Assembly (NCBI GenBank): GCA_963995525.1
Contig: OZ023205.1
Coordinates: 51,536,738-51,600,737 of the forward strand
DNA from: Escarpia spicata
Taxonomy: Eukaryota > Annelida > Polychaeta > Sabellida > Siboglinidae
DNA length: 64,000 nt
Direction of reading: 5' to 3'
Below the pieces are notes generated by a model. That model had not been told where the DNA came from, did not search any database, and saw only the letters and a list, made by a program, of their open reading frames with translations. Both the position numbers and the translations under genes were made by a program. Position 1 is the stretch's first letter, and the number at the start of each line of letters is the position of its first letter. Positions 29,644-38,853 of the stretch are shown here, piece after piece.

Positions 29644-30251
29644 TTATGTAAGCCGTATAGAGCGCTGTCTAACGAAGTCTCTCACCTGCATAAGTATCAC
29701 ACCGAGTATATTCTCACCTGGTTTGTTACGGTTTGAGCTCTTACCCCAATACCCCTCTGCACTGGGTACATTCTCAATAAGTCGTGCGTCACCTGTAGCC
29801 AACAAGCGTTGGCGTAGTTTAGAGGTACGAAACTTGACGGCTACTATAGCGTGCATCACGCCTCGACGTTGTGACAGCCATGAAACGACTCGATCAGGTA
29901 TCCAACGAATGCTTTTACTCCAGTATTTCGCCTGTATTCCAGTGCGCGCGGTCTGAATCTTTCTCGCTGTGTTCTCGTCGTGAAAATGTCTAGCTTTTTA
30001 AACTGATATGCTGCTTCTGTGCAAGTAAAGACTTCGCCCCATATATGTATCTCGCACGGATAGAAATTCGATAGGAAGTGACCAGCACCCCTGAATTGTA
30101 TATCCAAGCTCTTGACCACCATATGTTTCATCGCTGACCACTCACAGAGTTCTTTTCTTCCGACTGTATTGTTAGCGTTCTGATAAGGTGCAATCCGTTG
30201 TCGTCGTCTAATTGGCATCACGCGCTTATCACCAGCTGGTCCCTCCGTCAT
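29644..30251 (-). pseudogene. NADAR-family ADP-ribosyl glycosidase, split by a one-base frame change
   Basis: The upstream frame (30251 to about 29995) carries the family N-terminus: a basic leader (RVMPIRRRQR), then IQFRGAGHFLSNFYPCEIHI and FTCTEAAYQFKK. The downstream frame (to 29644, containing 29859-29644) carries the C-terminus: VAVKFRTSKLRQRLLATGDA, VPSAEGYWGK and GENILGVILMQVRDFVR. The break coincides with a run of five A/T at 29995-29999, a likely slippage or base-calling site. NADAR enzymes (COG3236/YbiA type) remove ADP-ribose from modified guanine nucleosides/DNA or cleave related N-glycosides. In a virus this could counter ADP-ribosylation by the host, which is inference. It is the first gene of the minus-strand early block. 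Confidence 0.8.
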
Positions 30252-30486
30252 ATGACTGGTATCGGTTTGTACTTTACCACTTCGACATTTTCTATAACTG
30301 CGTTGTTAACCAGGCATCGTCCAGGTGACGTCCCTAGATACATCCCTGGGTGCTTTTCATACCCCGGTATATTTCCACTCCACAGTGTGTCTCACAAGTT
30401 GTCTTCATAGTGTGACTGCATACGTATGCTCTATCTATATATATACCGGCTCGTTTGTTACATTCTTCATCTCATTCACAATTGCT
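30252..30486. promoter_or_regulatory. Divergent promoter region between the NADAR gene and the plus-strand spliced gene
   Basis: This non-coding gap separates the only divergent gene pair of the virus. Toward the plus strand there is TATATATATA at 30436-30445, about 42 bp from the ATG at 30487. Toward the minus strand only a weak TTATAGAAA (around 30285-30294) is visible. Confidence 0.6.
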
Positions 30487-30554
30487 ATGTCGTCGATACC
30501 CTGGACTCAACTCCGTGCTGAATGGCGTCTTCGCGACGATGGTCTCGAAGTTGT
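30487..30554 (+). CDS. Exon 1 of the acidic spliced gene
   Basis: ATG to GAAGTTGT, followed by the donor GTAAGTAC. Reading through the donor meets TAA at once, which supports splicing. Confidence 0.7.
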
Positions 30555-30582
30555 GTAAGTACTTTTATTATTATTATTATAA

Positions 30583-30658
<76 letters not shown>

Positions 30659-31408
30659 TTTGCTTTGTTTCATCCGATAGATATCCTATACATATCATAC
30701 ATAATCACAGTGTTCTTCACATAAACTACCTGTGACGTTTCACCTCTATTATAATATGCTCTTACGTTCGTTATGTGTCACTCACGGTTGTCTATGCTTA
30801 CGTTCGTTATGTATCAAGGTTATCTTATTACCTTTCAGGTCTCCCGATGGTTATGATACTGACGATACCTGGAGTAGTGACTCCGATATTGATGATTACA
30901 CGTGAGTGTTCAACGATTATTTTACTATTTTCTTCAATGTTTGTCGTTTCGACTAGCTACGTGGTGTTTGGTTACCGATTGCGTCAGCAGACGTCTCCAT
31001 TACGTATTGTATCATAGTCCGTTGATCTAGCTTGCCCTTTTATCGTGTGTCGCTTCCCTACGCGGTGTCCGGTTACATCGCTGCCTTATTCCACTCGCTT
31101 GATCATTTTCAACGTTTTCATATATGTTTCAGAGAAGATATTTTCAAAGTTTTCATATATTTAACGTCTCGTTCATATGGTTTGAGAGTTTTAATGTATG
31201 TTCCAGAGACGAAGAGCTCCGCGAGTATCACAGTTATATGTTCTGTAACGTCATGGCGGAGCTGCTCCGGACACGGGGACGTTACGATCCCCCCAACCCT
31301 TGGGTTGACCCCGACCCTGTTGCCCCTATAGACACGGGGGATATGGAAAATTGGTGTGCGGAGACAGTCGATAGCGATGACGGTTTTGAAGATGTAATAG
31401 ATCGTTGA
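30487..31408 (+). CDS. Three-exon gene for a small acidic protein (about 111 aa), right end of the virus
   Basis: Exons at 30487-30554, 30839-30901 and 31207-31408 join in phase. Donors are GT/GTAAGT and AC/GTGAGT, and acceptors are CCTTTCAG and TGTTCCAG. The product starts MSSIPWTQLRAEWRLRDDGL, is strongly acidic in the middle (DTDDTWSSDSDIDD) and end (DSDDGFEDVIDR), and has ENWCAETV near the C-terminus. An AATAAA follows the stop by five bases, and a TATA box lies 42 bp before the ATG. Small acidic proteins from one end of DNA tumour viruses and adintoviruses often bind pRb through LxCxE. Here only CxE is present (NWCAE lacks the Leu), so such a role is unproven. Intron 1 holds a long (AT)n. 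Confidence 0.7.
30581..30656. repeat. (AT)n microsatellite in intron 1 of the acidic gene
   Basis: About 75 bp of pure AT. It explains the Tyr-Ile ORFs in both directions. Confidence 0.95.
30839..30901 (+). CDS. Exon 2 of the acidic spliced gene
   Basis: 63 bp between TTACCTTTCAG and GTGAGTGT. It encodes an Asp/Ser-rich segment and keeps phase with both neighbours. Confidence 0.7.
31207..31408 (+). CDS. Exon 3 of the acidic spliced gene
   Basis: Starts after TATGTTCCAG and ends TGA. A second possible acceptor (TATGTTTCAG, at about 31133) would give a different frame and product, so alternative splicing is conceivable. Confidence 0.65.
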
Positions 31409-31412
31409 CATC

Positions 31413-31418
31413 AATAAA
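31413..31418 (+). terminator. PolyA signal AATAAA of the acidic spliced gene
   Basis: Lies five bases past the TGA at 31406-31408 and is followed by a GT-rich stretch (GTGGTGTTTGTTGG). Confidence 0.65.
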
Positions 31419-31439
31419 ACATTCAACTTTCAAACTGTG

Positions 31440-31459
31440 GTGTTTGTTGGTTATTATAT

Positions 31460-31496
<37 letters not shown>

Positions 31497-31815
31497 CTCT
31501 CTTTCATACACACATACATACATACATACAAGCATACCTATACACATTTTAAAGTTTCATATATATATATATATATATATATTATAACGTTTTCTCTTTG
31601 TTCTTTCGTTATTACATCATTCCGTTTACTTCTTTATCTCTCATTATACACCTTTCATCACCTTTTAAAACTTTTCTCTTTGATCTTTCGTTATGAGTCT
31701 TTGATCTTTCGTTTCTTTCAATACCTTTCCTCTTTGATCTTTTGTTATTACAATTCCCTCTTCGGTCTTTCGACTCTCATATATACACAATAACCCTTCC
31801 ATGGCTGCTCATTCC
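31440..31815. repeat. Right non-coding end of the virus: AT tracts and CTTTGATCTTTCGTT repeats
   Basis: Two (TA)n runs (31465-31493, 31558-31582) and a short CATACATA tract come first. Then follows a pyrimidine-rich stretch at 31590-31772 in which CTTTGWTCTTTCGTT (W = A or T) recurs about six times. No ORF of note. It lies just inside the right TIR, where a replication or packaging signal might be expected. Confidence 0.75.
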
Positions 31816-31965
31816 ACCGCCAGAAGGCGCTACACACGCTCACACATACGGTCACGTGACTACTCATTTCACTCAGGGGGGCGGCTTTCGAAACCTCCCT
31901 AATATCAACCACAAACTCCTCTTAAACACCGTAGGATACCCCTTCAGAAACCCCCCCTTACTACT
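31816..31965. repeat. Right terminal inverted repeat
   Basis: Reverse complement of the left TIR. The outer ~123 bases match with about three differences, and it ends CCTTACTACT. Confidence 0.95.
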
Positions 31966-31971
31966 GGCGTG
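31966..31971. repeat. Target-site duplication GGCGTG, right copy
   Basis: Identical to 15536-15541 and directly adjoins the right TIR. Confidence 0.93.
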
Positions 31972-32041
31972 GATAAAGAAATGTAAATCTGGGTACCATC
32001 TGCATAGAGATGATGGTTTATATTTCGACTGTTAATAACAG
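31972..32041 (-). mobile_element. LINE piece 2 of 3 (YADD region), between the virus and an LTR element
   Basis: The minus strand reads INSRNINHHLYADGTQIYIS, the catalytic YADD box of an L2/CR1-like reverse transcriptase (here YADG). Upstream it continues in 36586-37000 and downstream in 15200-15541. It ends on the AACAG target duplication of the LTR element (32037-32041). Confidence 0.8.
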
Positions 32042-32230
32042 TAGAGAACATTATAACCGGTCCCTTGCTCCCGCATAATAACCGGTCCCTTATACCAGTG
32101 CGCATGCGCTACTAGAAACGGAACCATTACACACTCGCATTTCAACCTGTTCAATACTTGTTTAGTTATTGTCATTTCACGCTTTCTCTTTAGTAAAGTG
32201 ACTGAACAAATGGAACTCTGTTCTTATTTA
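32042..32230 (+). repeat. 5' LTR of element A
   Basis: Contains two ATAACCGGTCCCTT copies 27 bp apart and a GCGCATGCGC palindrome (NRF1-like). It matches the 3' LTR except at GTCAT(T/G)TCACG. Confidence 0.93.
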
Positions 32231-32245
32231 TAACTAAACAACTTG

Positions 32246-33358
32246 ATGGCGCCTGTGAACGTTGAGTGTCCGATCGAGGATTGTGACTATACGGCTACGC
32301 ACGCAGAGGCGGCAGTGGTGGCTGCTATGCTGAGTGTACACGCCACTGTGCACGTCGCAGTCCCCCGGGCGCTGGGCGCGAATGCGAAGATGGAGAAACT
32401 CAAGCGTCCTTCCGTAGCACTGGCCGGGACGGGCGAGGCCTGGTCATACTTCATAACCCGCTGGGGTGAGTACAAGACGGGTACTAAACTTGTTGGACCC
32501 GACATAGTCGCACAACTACTGGAATGCTGCGAGGAGGAGTTGAGAAAAGACCTCACTCGCGCAGCGGGCAAGAGCCTAATGAACAGTGACGAAAAAGACG
32601 TCCTCACCGCCATGAAGGCACTCGCCGTCCGAGCGGAGAACACTATAGTAGCTCGGGTAGCCCTGTCTGACATGCGGCAGGGACACGAGGAGCCCATCCG
32701 GTCGTTCTACGCCCGTATCAAGGGACAGGCGGACACATGCAAGTACGAGATGAAGTGCACTAAGACGGAGTGCGATCAAGTCAACGACTTCACAGAAGAA
32801 ATTATACGCAATGTGATTGCCCGCGGCATCGCAGACCAAGAGATACAACTTGATCTGCTCGGTGAAAAGAACCAGGACATGCCATTAAAGGACATGATTG
32901 AGTATATCGAGGCCAAGGAGTCTGGAAAACGCTCGGCATCGCGTCTACTCGACCCTCAGAACACGGATGCGATCAGCAGCTCGTATCGGCGGGGGAAACA
33001 GTAGAACGTCCGCAACAGGGGAGGAGCCAGGCCGGAGAAACCGAAAGCCAAGCCCAAAGGGGTGTGCATCTACTGCGGCGAGGTGGGTCACGGCAAGACG
33101 CCCCTGTGGCACACCAGACGCACCGAGTGCCCCGCGTATGGTAAAAAGTGCCAGAAGTGTGGCCGCCAAAATCACCTCGACAAGGCGTGCCTGAGCGGAC
33201 GACCGACTAAGCCCCCATCTGAGGAGACAGACGAGCTGTATGACGAGCAAACGGCAGCCTTCGTCGAGCTATGCACGGTCACCATGGACAGCGCGGGCGA
33301 CGGGTTACGCACACTCCCCTTCGTTCACCATCTGTACGATGATATGTGCGATAAATAG
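32246..33358 (+). pseudogene. Gag of element A with C-terminal zinc knuckle; internal amber codon
   Basis: Starts MAPVNVECPIEDCDYTATHA, a C2H2-like N-terminal motif common in this lineage. A capsid region follows (VALAGTGEAWSYFITRWGEY, EEPIRSFYARIKGQADTCKY). An in-frame TAG at 33002-33004 comes before the nucleocapsid, and the same frame then continues with CIYCGEVGHGKT and CQKCGRQNHLDKAC, ending at 33358. The stop could be a mutation or a readthrough site. TGGCGCC at the start codon resembles the beginning of a tRNA-Lys primer site but lies 16 bp inside. Confidence 0.8.
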
Positions 33359-36339
33359 ACGAAACGCGCGTCCAACCCGCAGCCGTACATCAACCTCACT
33401 CTTACCAACGAGCGCGAAGATTACAAAGCGCTGGGTTTTGACCTCCTGAAACGCACCCGCGCAGTATGCCTGCCTGTCATGGCCGACACGGGCTGTCAGA
33501 GCTGCCTGATCGGCATTGGAGTCACCCAAAAATGGGCCTGAGTACCAAGGACTTCATACCCGTATCCATGACTATGAAGGCTGCGAACAACAAGGGAATT
33601 CGTATTCTCGGAGCTGTGGTGGTCAGATTCGCCGGTAACAGTGGCACTCGGAGATTGGAGACGCGCCAAATCGCGTACGTGACAGACACCTCGGACCGCA
33701 TATTCCTCTCCCGCGCAGCTTGCGTGGACCTAGGCATGATCTCGGACAAGTTCCCAACACTCGGGGAGGTCAACCTGGCGACCTCTGAATTGTGTGACTG
33801 CCCGCGACGTGCAGAGCCGCCGACCAAGCCGACCACACTCCCCATGCCGGCGACCGAGGCTAACAGAGAAACCTTACAGAAACACTTACTCAGAATATAC
33901 GCTCAGAGCACTTTCAATACGTGCCCGCACCAGCCCTTACCGAGAATGACTGGCCCGCCGTTACGTCTTATACTCGATGAGGATGCGACGCCGGTTGCCC
34001 ATCACACTCCCATCCCCGTGGCCATACACTGGCAAGACGAGGTAAAAGCAGGCCTTGACCAGGACGTTCGTCTCGGCGTGTTAGAGGAAGTACCCATCGG
34101 TACGCCGGTGACATGGTGTCACCGCATGGTAATCTGCGCGAAAAAGAACGGCAAGCCGCGACGCACCATCGACTTCCAGGCCTTGAACAAACATGCGTTC
34201 CGCGAAACCCACCACACCCAATCCCCATTCCACCAGGCGAGACGCATACCTAACGGGAAACGCAAGACCGTATTCGACGCATGGAACGGCTACCACAGTG
34301 TCCCTCTACACGAGGACAACCGCCACAAGACGACCTTAATCACTCCATGGGGACGCTACCGGTACCTATCGGCTCCACAAGGGTATATAGCGTCAGGAGA
34401 TGGTTATACACGACGATACAACGAGATCGTCGCGGACATTGGTGACAAGACCAAGTGCGTTGACGACACGCTACTATGGTCAGATACGATCAAGGAGAGC
34501 TACTTCCAGGCGGTCCAATGGCTGGATATATGTGGCCGGAATGGAATCATCCTCAACCCGGAGAAGTTCGTCTTCAGCGCACCCACAGCGGACTTTGCAG
34601 GCTTCACGATCACCATGACTGACGTGCGACCATGCAGCCGCTACCTGAAGGCGATCCGCGATTTCCCACAACCGCGTAACATCACCGACGTCAGATCGTG
34701 GTTCGGGCTGGTCAATCAAGTGGCCTACGCGTTCAGCATGGCCGAACGAATGCATCCGTTCCGGAAGCTCCTGAAAAATGGAGAACGCTTCACGTGGTCC
34801 CCGGAGTTAGAGGACATATTCCGCGAGTCAAAGGACGTGATCGTTCAAGAAATCGAGCGCGGCGTCCGCATCTTTGACAAGACCAAGCCTACATGCATCG
34901 CCACAGACTGGTCGAAGGAGGGCATTGGATTCTGGCTATTTCAAAAGCACTGCCGATGCTCACCAATCAGACCCTTCTGCTGCAACGACGGGTGGAAAAT
35001 AACCCTGGTCGGCAGCAGGTTTACACACGCAGCAGAATCCAGATACGCGCCCATAGAGGGCGAGGCCCTCGCAGTCGTGGACGCCTTGGACAAGGCGCGC
35101 TACTTCGTGCTGGGTTGCGAGAACTTGATCGTAGCGGTAGACCATAAGCCGCTGCTGAAACTCCTTGCGGACAGAGCCCTTGACGACATACCTAACCCCC
35201 GCCTCAGGAACCTCAAGGAGAAGACCCTGCGTTATCGCTTCCGCATCACACATGTCCCAGGCATGAAGAACAAGGCGGCAGATGCCATGTCACGTAGGCC
35301 GGTCGGCACCGCGCTACCATCACTCATGAACCTACCAGACGACAATGCTGCCATAGTGAACCACCTACCATCCAGCATGCACACCAACGTCCTATCTCTC
35401 CTACGCCGAGTCGAACCGGATGACGACGTACACCACCGCCTATCATCGGTGGCCTTCCCCCACAGCAACTGTCGTGCAGAAATTGGGGTGAAGACGATTA
35501 AACGACTCATCACCGACAACACCGGTCCGAAGGGAGAACTCGACACTGACGCTGTGCAGATAGCGATACTACAATATCGCAACACACCCGACCCTGACAC
35601 AAAGATCTCCCCGGCAATGTGTGTCTTCGGCCGCCCGACACGCGATTTCATCCCGATTATCCCCGGGAAATACAGACCACGTGAGACACTCAAAACAAGG
35701 GAGGAAGCCCTCCGTAAACGCCACATCCGCACAGCTGAAACCTGGGCGGAGCACACTAAACGCCTTCCACCACTCGCGGTAGGGGACTTAGTCCGCGTAC
35801 AGAACCAGACAGGACCTCACCCCAACAAATGGGACAAGACGGGCAGTGTCGTTGAGGTACGTCAGCACGACCAATACGCGATCAAGATTGACGGATCGGG
35901 CAGAGTCACACTTCGGAACAGGAAATTCCTGCGCAAGTTCAGCCCAGTTCACTACGACCGGCCACCAACCCGATCGATCTATGACGACCTAGCAACCCGC
36001 GTCACCGTACCAACACCCGTCGTGACACCGCAACTACCTGACCTCGATAACGACCCTGCGACACCTGCGACGCAGACGGGGCACACACCGCCACCGACAC
36101 TGACGTCAGCGAGAACACCCCAGCGCAAGACACCGCCCGCTGCAGCCACGCCTGCAACCCCAGGACGAGACACACCGAGGCGCGCGATCCTCCAGACGCC
36201 ACCACCAGCCCCAGAGACCCCGAGATCTCCACCCCCATCGGAGCCTGACGTGGAACCACCAGCACCAGCAATTGGTCAACGACGATCCACCAGAGCGACC
36301 AGCGTGCCTACCTGGCACAAGGACTACTCCATGGGATAG
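33359..36339 (+). pseudogene. Pol of element A: protease, RT, RNase H, truncated integrase
   Basis: The protease active site ADTGCQS (near 33482-33502) is in the gag frame. The reading then shifts near 33535 to the long frame that ends at 36339. RT motifs are KNGKPRRTIDFQALNKHA, LSAPQGYIASGDGYTRR and the catalytic CVDDTLLWSD (near 34455). RNase H follows with CIATDWSKEGIGFW. After the RNase H end (MKNKAADAMSRRP) the sequence jumps to the integrase catalytic-Glu region (HSNCRAEIGVKTIKRL). The HHCC finger and the first two catalytic Asp are thus missing through an in-frame deletion. The end is Pro/Thr-rich. Confidence 0.85.
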
Positions 36340-36391
36340 TCAATAAACATTTATCAGCCTTTATCCAGTAGCATAAAGACTCGGAGGGAGA

Positions 36392-36580
36392 TAGAGAACA
36401 TTATAACCGGTCCCTTGCTCCCGCATAATAACCGGTCCCTTATACCAGTGCGCATGCGCTACTAGAAACGGAACCATTACACACTCGCATTTCAACCTGT
36501 TCAATACTTGTTTAGTTATTGTCATGTCACGCTTTCTCTTTAGTAAAGTGACTGAACAAATGGAACTCTGTTCTTATTTA
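36392..36580 (+). repeat. 3' LTR of element A
   Basis: Identical to the 5' LTR except for one base. It is preceded by a purine-rich tract (ACTCGGAGGGAGA). Confidence 0.93.
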
Positions 36581-36585
36581 AACAG

Positions 36586-37000
36586 CGCTTAGTGGTGTTG
36601 TGTAGAGTGAAAGCAAAGGCCCAAGAACAGAACCCTGGGGAACACCACATAAAGTGGGCAGTGCAGCCGAAAAACAGTTCCCAATCTTAATGGTTTGGTA
36701 GATATGTAAGGTATGAAGTAAACCAGCTCATAGCTGTGCCAGATGTGGCGTACCACTTTAATAAACGTTTAATTAGAATGTTATGATCGATGGTATCAAA
36801 GGTGGCAGATAGATCCAGTAAGGTTAGGGCAGTTACTTTGCCATTATCAATGTTTTAGCTAATATAATTATGTGCTTTTAAAAGAGCCGTTTCTGTTGAA
36901 TGAAATTGTTTATATACTGATTGTAACACATTAAATAAGACAGTTGTGCTAATGTGAGACCTTAGACGGCTGGCTTCAACCTTTTCTAGGCCCGACTTCT
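36586..37000 (-). mobile_element. LINE piece 1 of 3, reverse transcriptase N-terminal palm
   Basis: The minus strand reads DLSATFDTIDHNILIKRLL near 36780-36830, AMSWFTSYL near 36700, and GVPQ/QGSVLGP-type sequence near 36620-36650. It continues directly to the YADD piece at 32041 once element A is removed. At least one stop and one frameshift. Confidence 0.8.
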
Positions 37001-38157
37001 TAAGAAATGGACTGACAAATACATAAGGCAAAGTTGTTGAAGTGACAACTGTAGGCGGGAAAGTTTACGAAATGTCACGGAGCAGTAGCGATACAATTCA
37101 CGTATATAACCGTTATCACGGGTCTACTATTGCTGCGTGCGTCTCTTAAACCAAGCATTCCTGCATACACTTGTTACTTTTCCCTTTTAATTTTTCCTTA
37201 TGTTTTTGTCACAAAGAAACACTTGTGACCAGAATTTCAACAAAATATACTACGGAAAGTCCGAACCCACCACGTGTTTTCCGATAGCTTGATGGAGGTT
37301 TTGCTAGGCAAACAGATCACGTGATGCACATGTTAATTACACGAAGTAGGGCTGCTGACTTTGTTCACATATATACCGGTAAAACAAGCAATGCATGCAA
37401 TATTCTAGCGTCATTTTCAGCAGTACGCTGATTCCACAATGACTGAAATCGAATGGCGTTACAAACGTGAACATTATCAACTAGTACAGTAAACAGGTTG
37501 TTTCAGAAGTTGTTTAAATGAAATACTTACGATAATAGAACGTCACAAAAAATGCCACTTGCACTGTGAAAACTCGCCATTACTTAGTTGTGTCACAAAT
37601 GCGAAATCAAGCAATTAAGTACAGTTTGCAAATGTAACACTATTCACTAACAGAAAAGCGGGCAGCCCTACCGCTGACAAAATTATGTAAACTGTAAAGT
37701 TACGCATCGTTTCAATTGTTTTGTGGGCGTGGCTCAGTCTTATCAAACGACAAGGGTGTATCATGTGACAAGGTAACAGGGAGCAATGACACGTTATATT
37801 TTGTGTGCAAACATTTCATTTCAAAAAACGCATATTATACATCAATGCATCTACACATGTATACATATATAATTGTATAAAGAAAAGTCCACACAGATTG
37901 GTAAGTCACACACTCATAAGCACCAATGGTACCTAATTATACTGGCCATAAAGTTAAGTAATAATCTGAAGTCACTTCGTAACATTTATGATATTTAACT
38001 AAGTGAATGCTAGAGTTTATATTAAAATACCACGTTTTGTCAATTAAAACAAAAAACAATAAAACATGCACTGTACCTATAATTAATGGACTACACTTTG
38101 TTTATTTATACGTGGCTCTTCTTATAGTGAACCCAAAGCTATATAATGTGTTGTTGC
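37001..38157. other. AT-rich intergenic DNA, no gene seen
   Basis: No family-like ORF. The frame at 38007-38192 is chance sequence running into the satellite. Confidence 0.5.
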
Positions 38158-38470
38158 TCGCACGCACGGCGCACACAGTGGAGCTTCACTGATGTCAACC
38201 TCGGCACGCACGGCGCACATAGTGGAGCTTCACTGATGTCAACCTCGGCACGCACGGCGCACATAGTGGAGCTTCACTGGTGTCAACCTCGGCACGCACG
38301 GCGCACATAGTGGAGCTTCACTGATGTCAACCTCGGCACGCACGGCGCACATAGTGGAGCTTCACTGGTGTCAACCTCGGCACGCACGGCGCACATAGTG
38401 GAGCTTCACTGATGTCAACCTCGGCACGCACGGCGCACATAGTGGAGCTTCACTGGTGTCAACCTCGGCA
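38158..38470. repeat. 44-bp satellite, seven copies in an 88-bp higher-order pattern
   Basis: Unit: GGCACGCACGGCGCACATAG, then TGGAGCTTCACTGATG, then TCAACCTC. The position after CACTG is A, A, G, A, G, A, G across the copies, so recent units were added as 88-bp pairs. The AGTGGAGCTTCAC...CCTCGGCAC part is the end of the adjoining MITE. Confidence 0.92.
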
Positions 38471-38627
38471 CTGGGAAAAAGAGACATGAAAAGCAGTGAC
38501 CGTATTACCAATTAGGCGGACTAACTTCCTACACTTTACAGTTACAAAAATAATTTGGGACTGTCCCAGGGTGACCTTAATAAGGTGGTTGTATTACCGA
38601 GGTGACCATTAAACGAGGTTTGACTGT
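38437..38627 (+). mobile_element. Pogo/Tigger-like MITE, copy 1
   Basis: The left end (AGTGGAGCTTCAC) is the last satellite unit and the right end is AACGAGGTTTGACTGTA. The interior shares AATTTGGGACTGTCC and GACCTTAAT with the copies at 38665 and 39112. Confidence 0.7.
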
Positions 38628-38664
38628 AAATATATTATAACAAGTACATATATGCGCTTATGTA

Positions 38665-38853
38665 AAATGGAGCCTCACTGCACTGGGTGTATTAAGGTCA
38701 GCCTTGGAACTGGGCAAAACTGACGTGAATAGCGAGGTGAATGTATTAGCGTGACTAAGTTCTTATACTTTTACAAAAATAATTTTGGACTGTCCTATAG
38801 TGACCTGAATTGCGAGATTGCTGTAAGATGACCATAAAGCAAGGTTCTACTGT
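38665..38853 (+). mobile_element. Pogo/Tigger-like MITE, copy 2 (diverged)
   Basis: Same order of blocks: ATGGAGCCTCAC at the left, TTTTGGACTGTCC in the middle and GCAAGGTTCTACTGTAA at the right. Confidence 0.65.

Larger units (their letters stand above)
15542..31965. mobile_element. Polinton/adintovirus-type integrated DNA virus, complete, 16.4 kb
   Basis: The element has inverted ends, a 6-bp target duplication, and the full Polinton core set: protein-primed PolB, DDE integrase with chromodomain, FtsK/HerA-type packaging ATPase, adenain-like protease, double-jelly-roll major capsid protein and penton-like minor capsid protein. It is GC-rich against an AT-rich host. Genes on the minus strand fall into three blocks, with one spliced gene on the plus strand at the right end. 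Such elements are known as self-synthesising transposons and, where virion genes are complete, as adintoviruses. The capsid and packaging genes are open, but several replication and accessory frames are interrupted, so this copy is probably no longer autonomous. Confidence 0.95.
32042..36580 (+). mobile_element. Ty3-type LTR retrotransposon A, recent but integrase-deleted
   Basis: 4.5 kb bounded by 189-bp direct LTRs (32042-32230 and 36392-36580) that differ at only one position. A 5-bp duplication AACAG lies at 32037-32041 and 36581-36585. The LTRs start TAGAGAAC and end TTATTTA, without the usual TG...CA. Coding order is gag with zinc knuckle, protease, reverse transcriptase, RNase H and integrase C-terminus, so Ty3 order. 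It is much GC-richer than flanking DNA. Confidence 0.93.

Noticed and set aside
30485..30698. Ile-Tyr ORFs on both strands
   Set aside because: Translations of the (AT)n run in intron 1 of the acidic viral gene.
31032..31331. 99-aa plus ORF overlapping exon 3 of the acidic gene
   Set aside because: It is the alternative frame reached from the weaker acceptor near 31133. Mentioned as a splice option, not accepted as a gene.
31366..31408. LxCxE retinoblastoma-binding motif in the acidic protein
   Set aside because: Only the Cys and Glu fit (NWCAE); the Leu is absent, so I do not call the motif. The SDLVCES in the duplicated-domain protein likewise lacks the final Glu.
32246..32265. tRNA-Lys primer-binding site in element A
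   Set aside because: Only TGGCGCC matches, it is 16 bp inside the LTR edge and overlaps the gag start codon; a proper PBS should adjoin the LTR.
35979..36318. Gly/Val-rich minus ORFs at the end of element A
   Set aside because: Antisense of the Pro/Thr-rich tail of pol.
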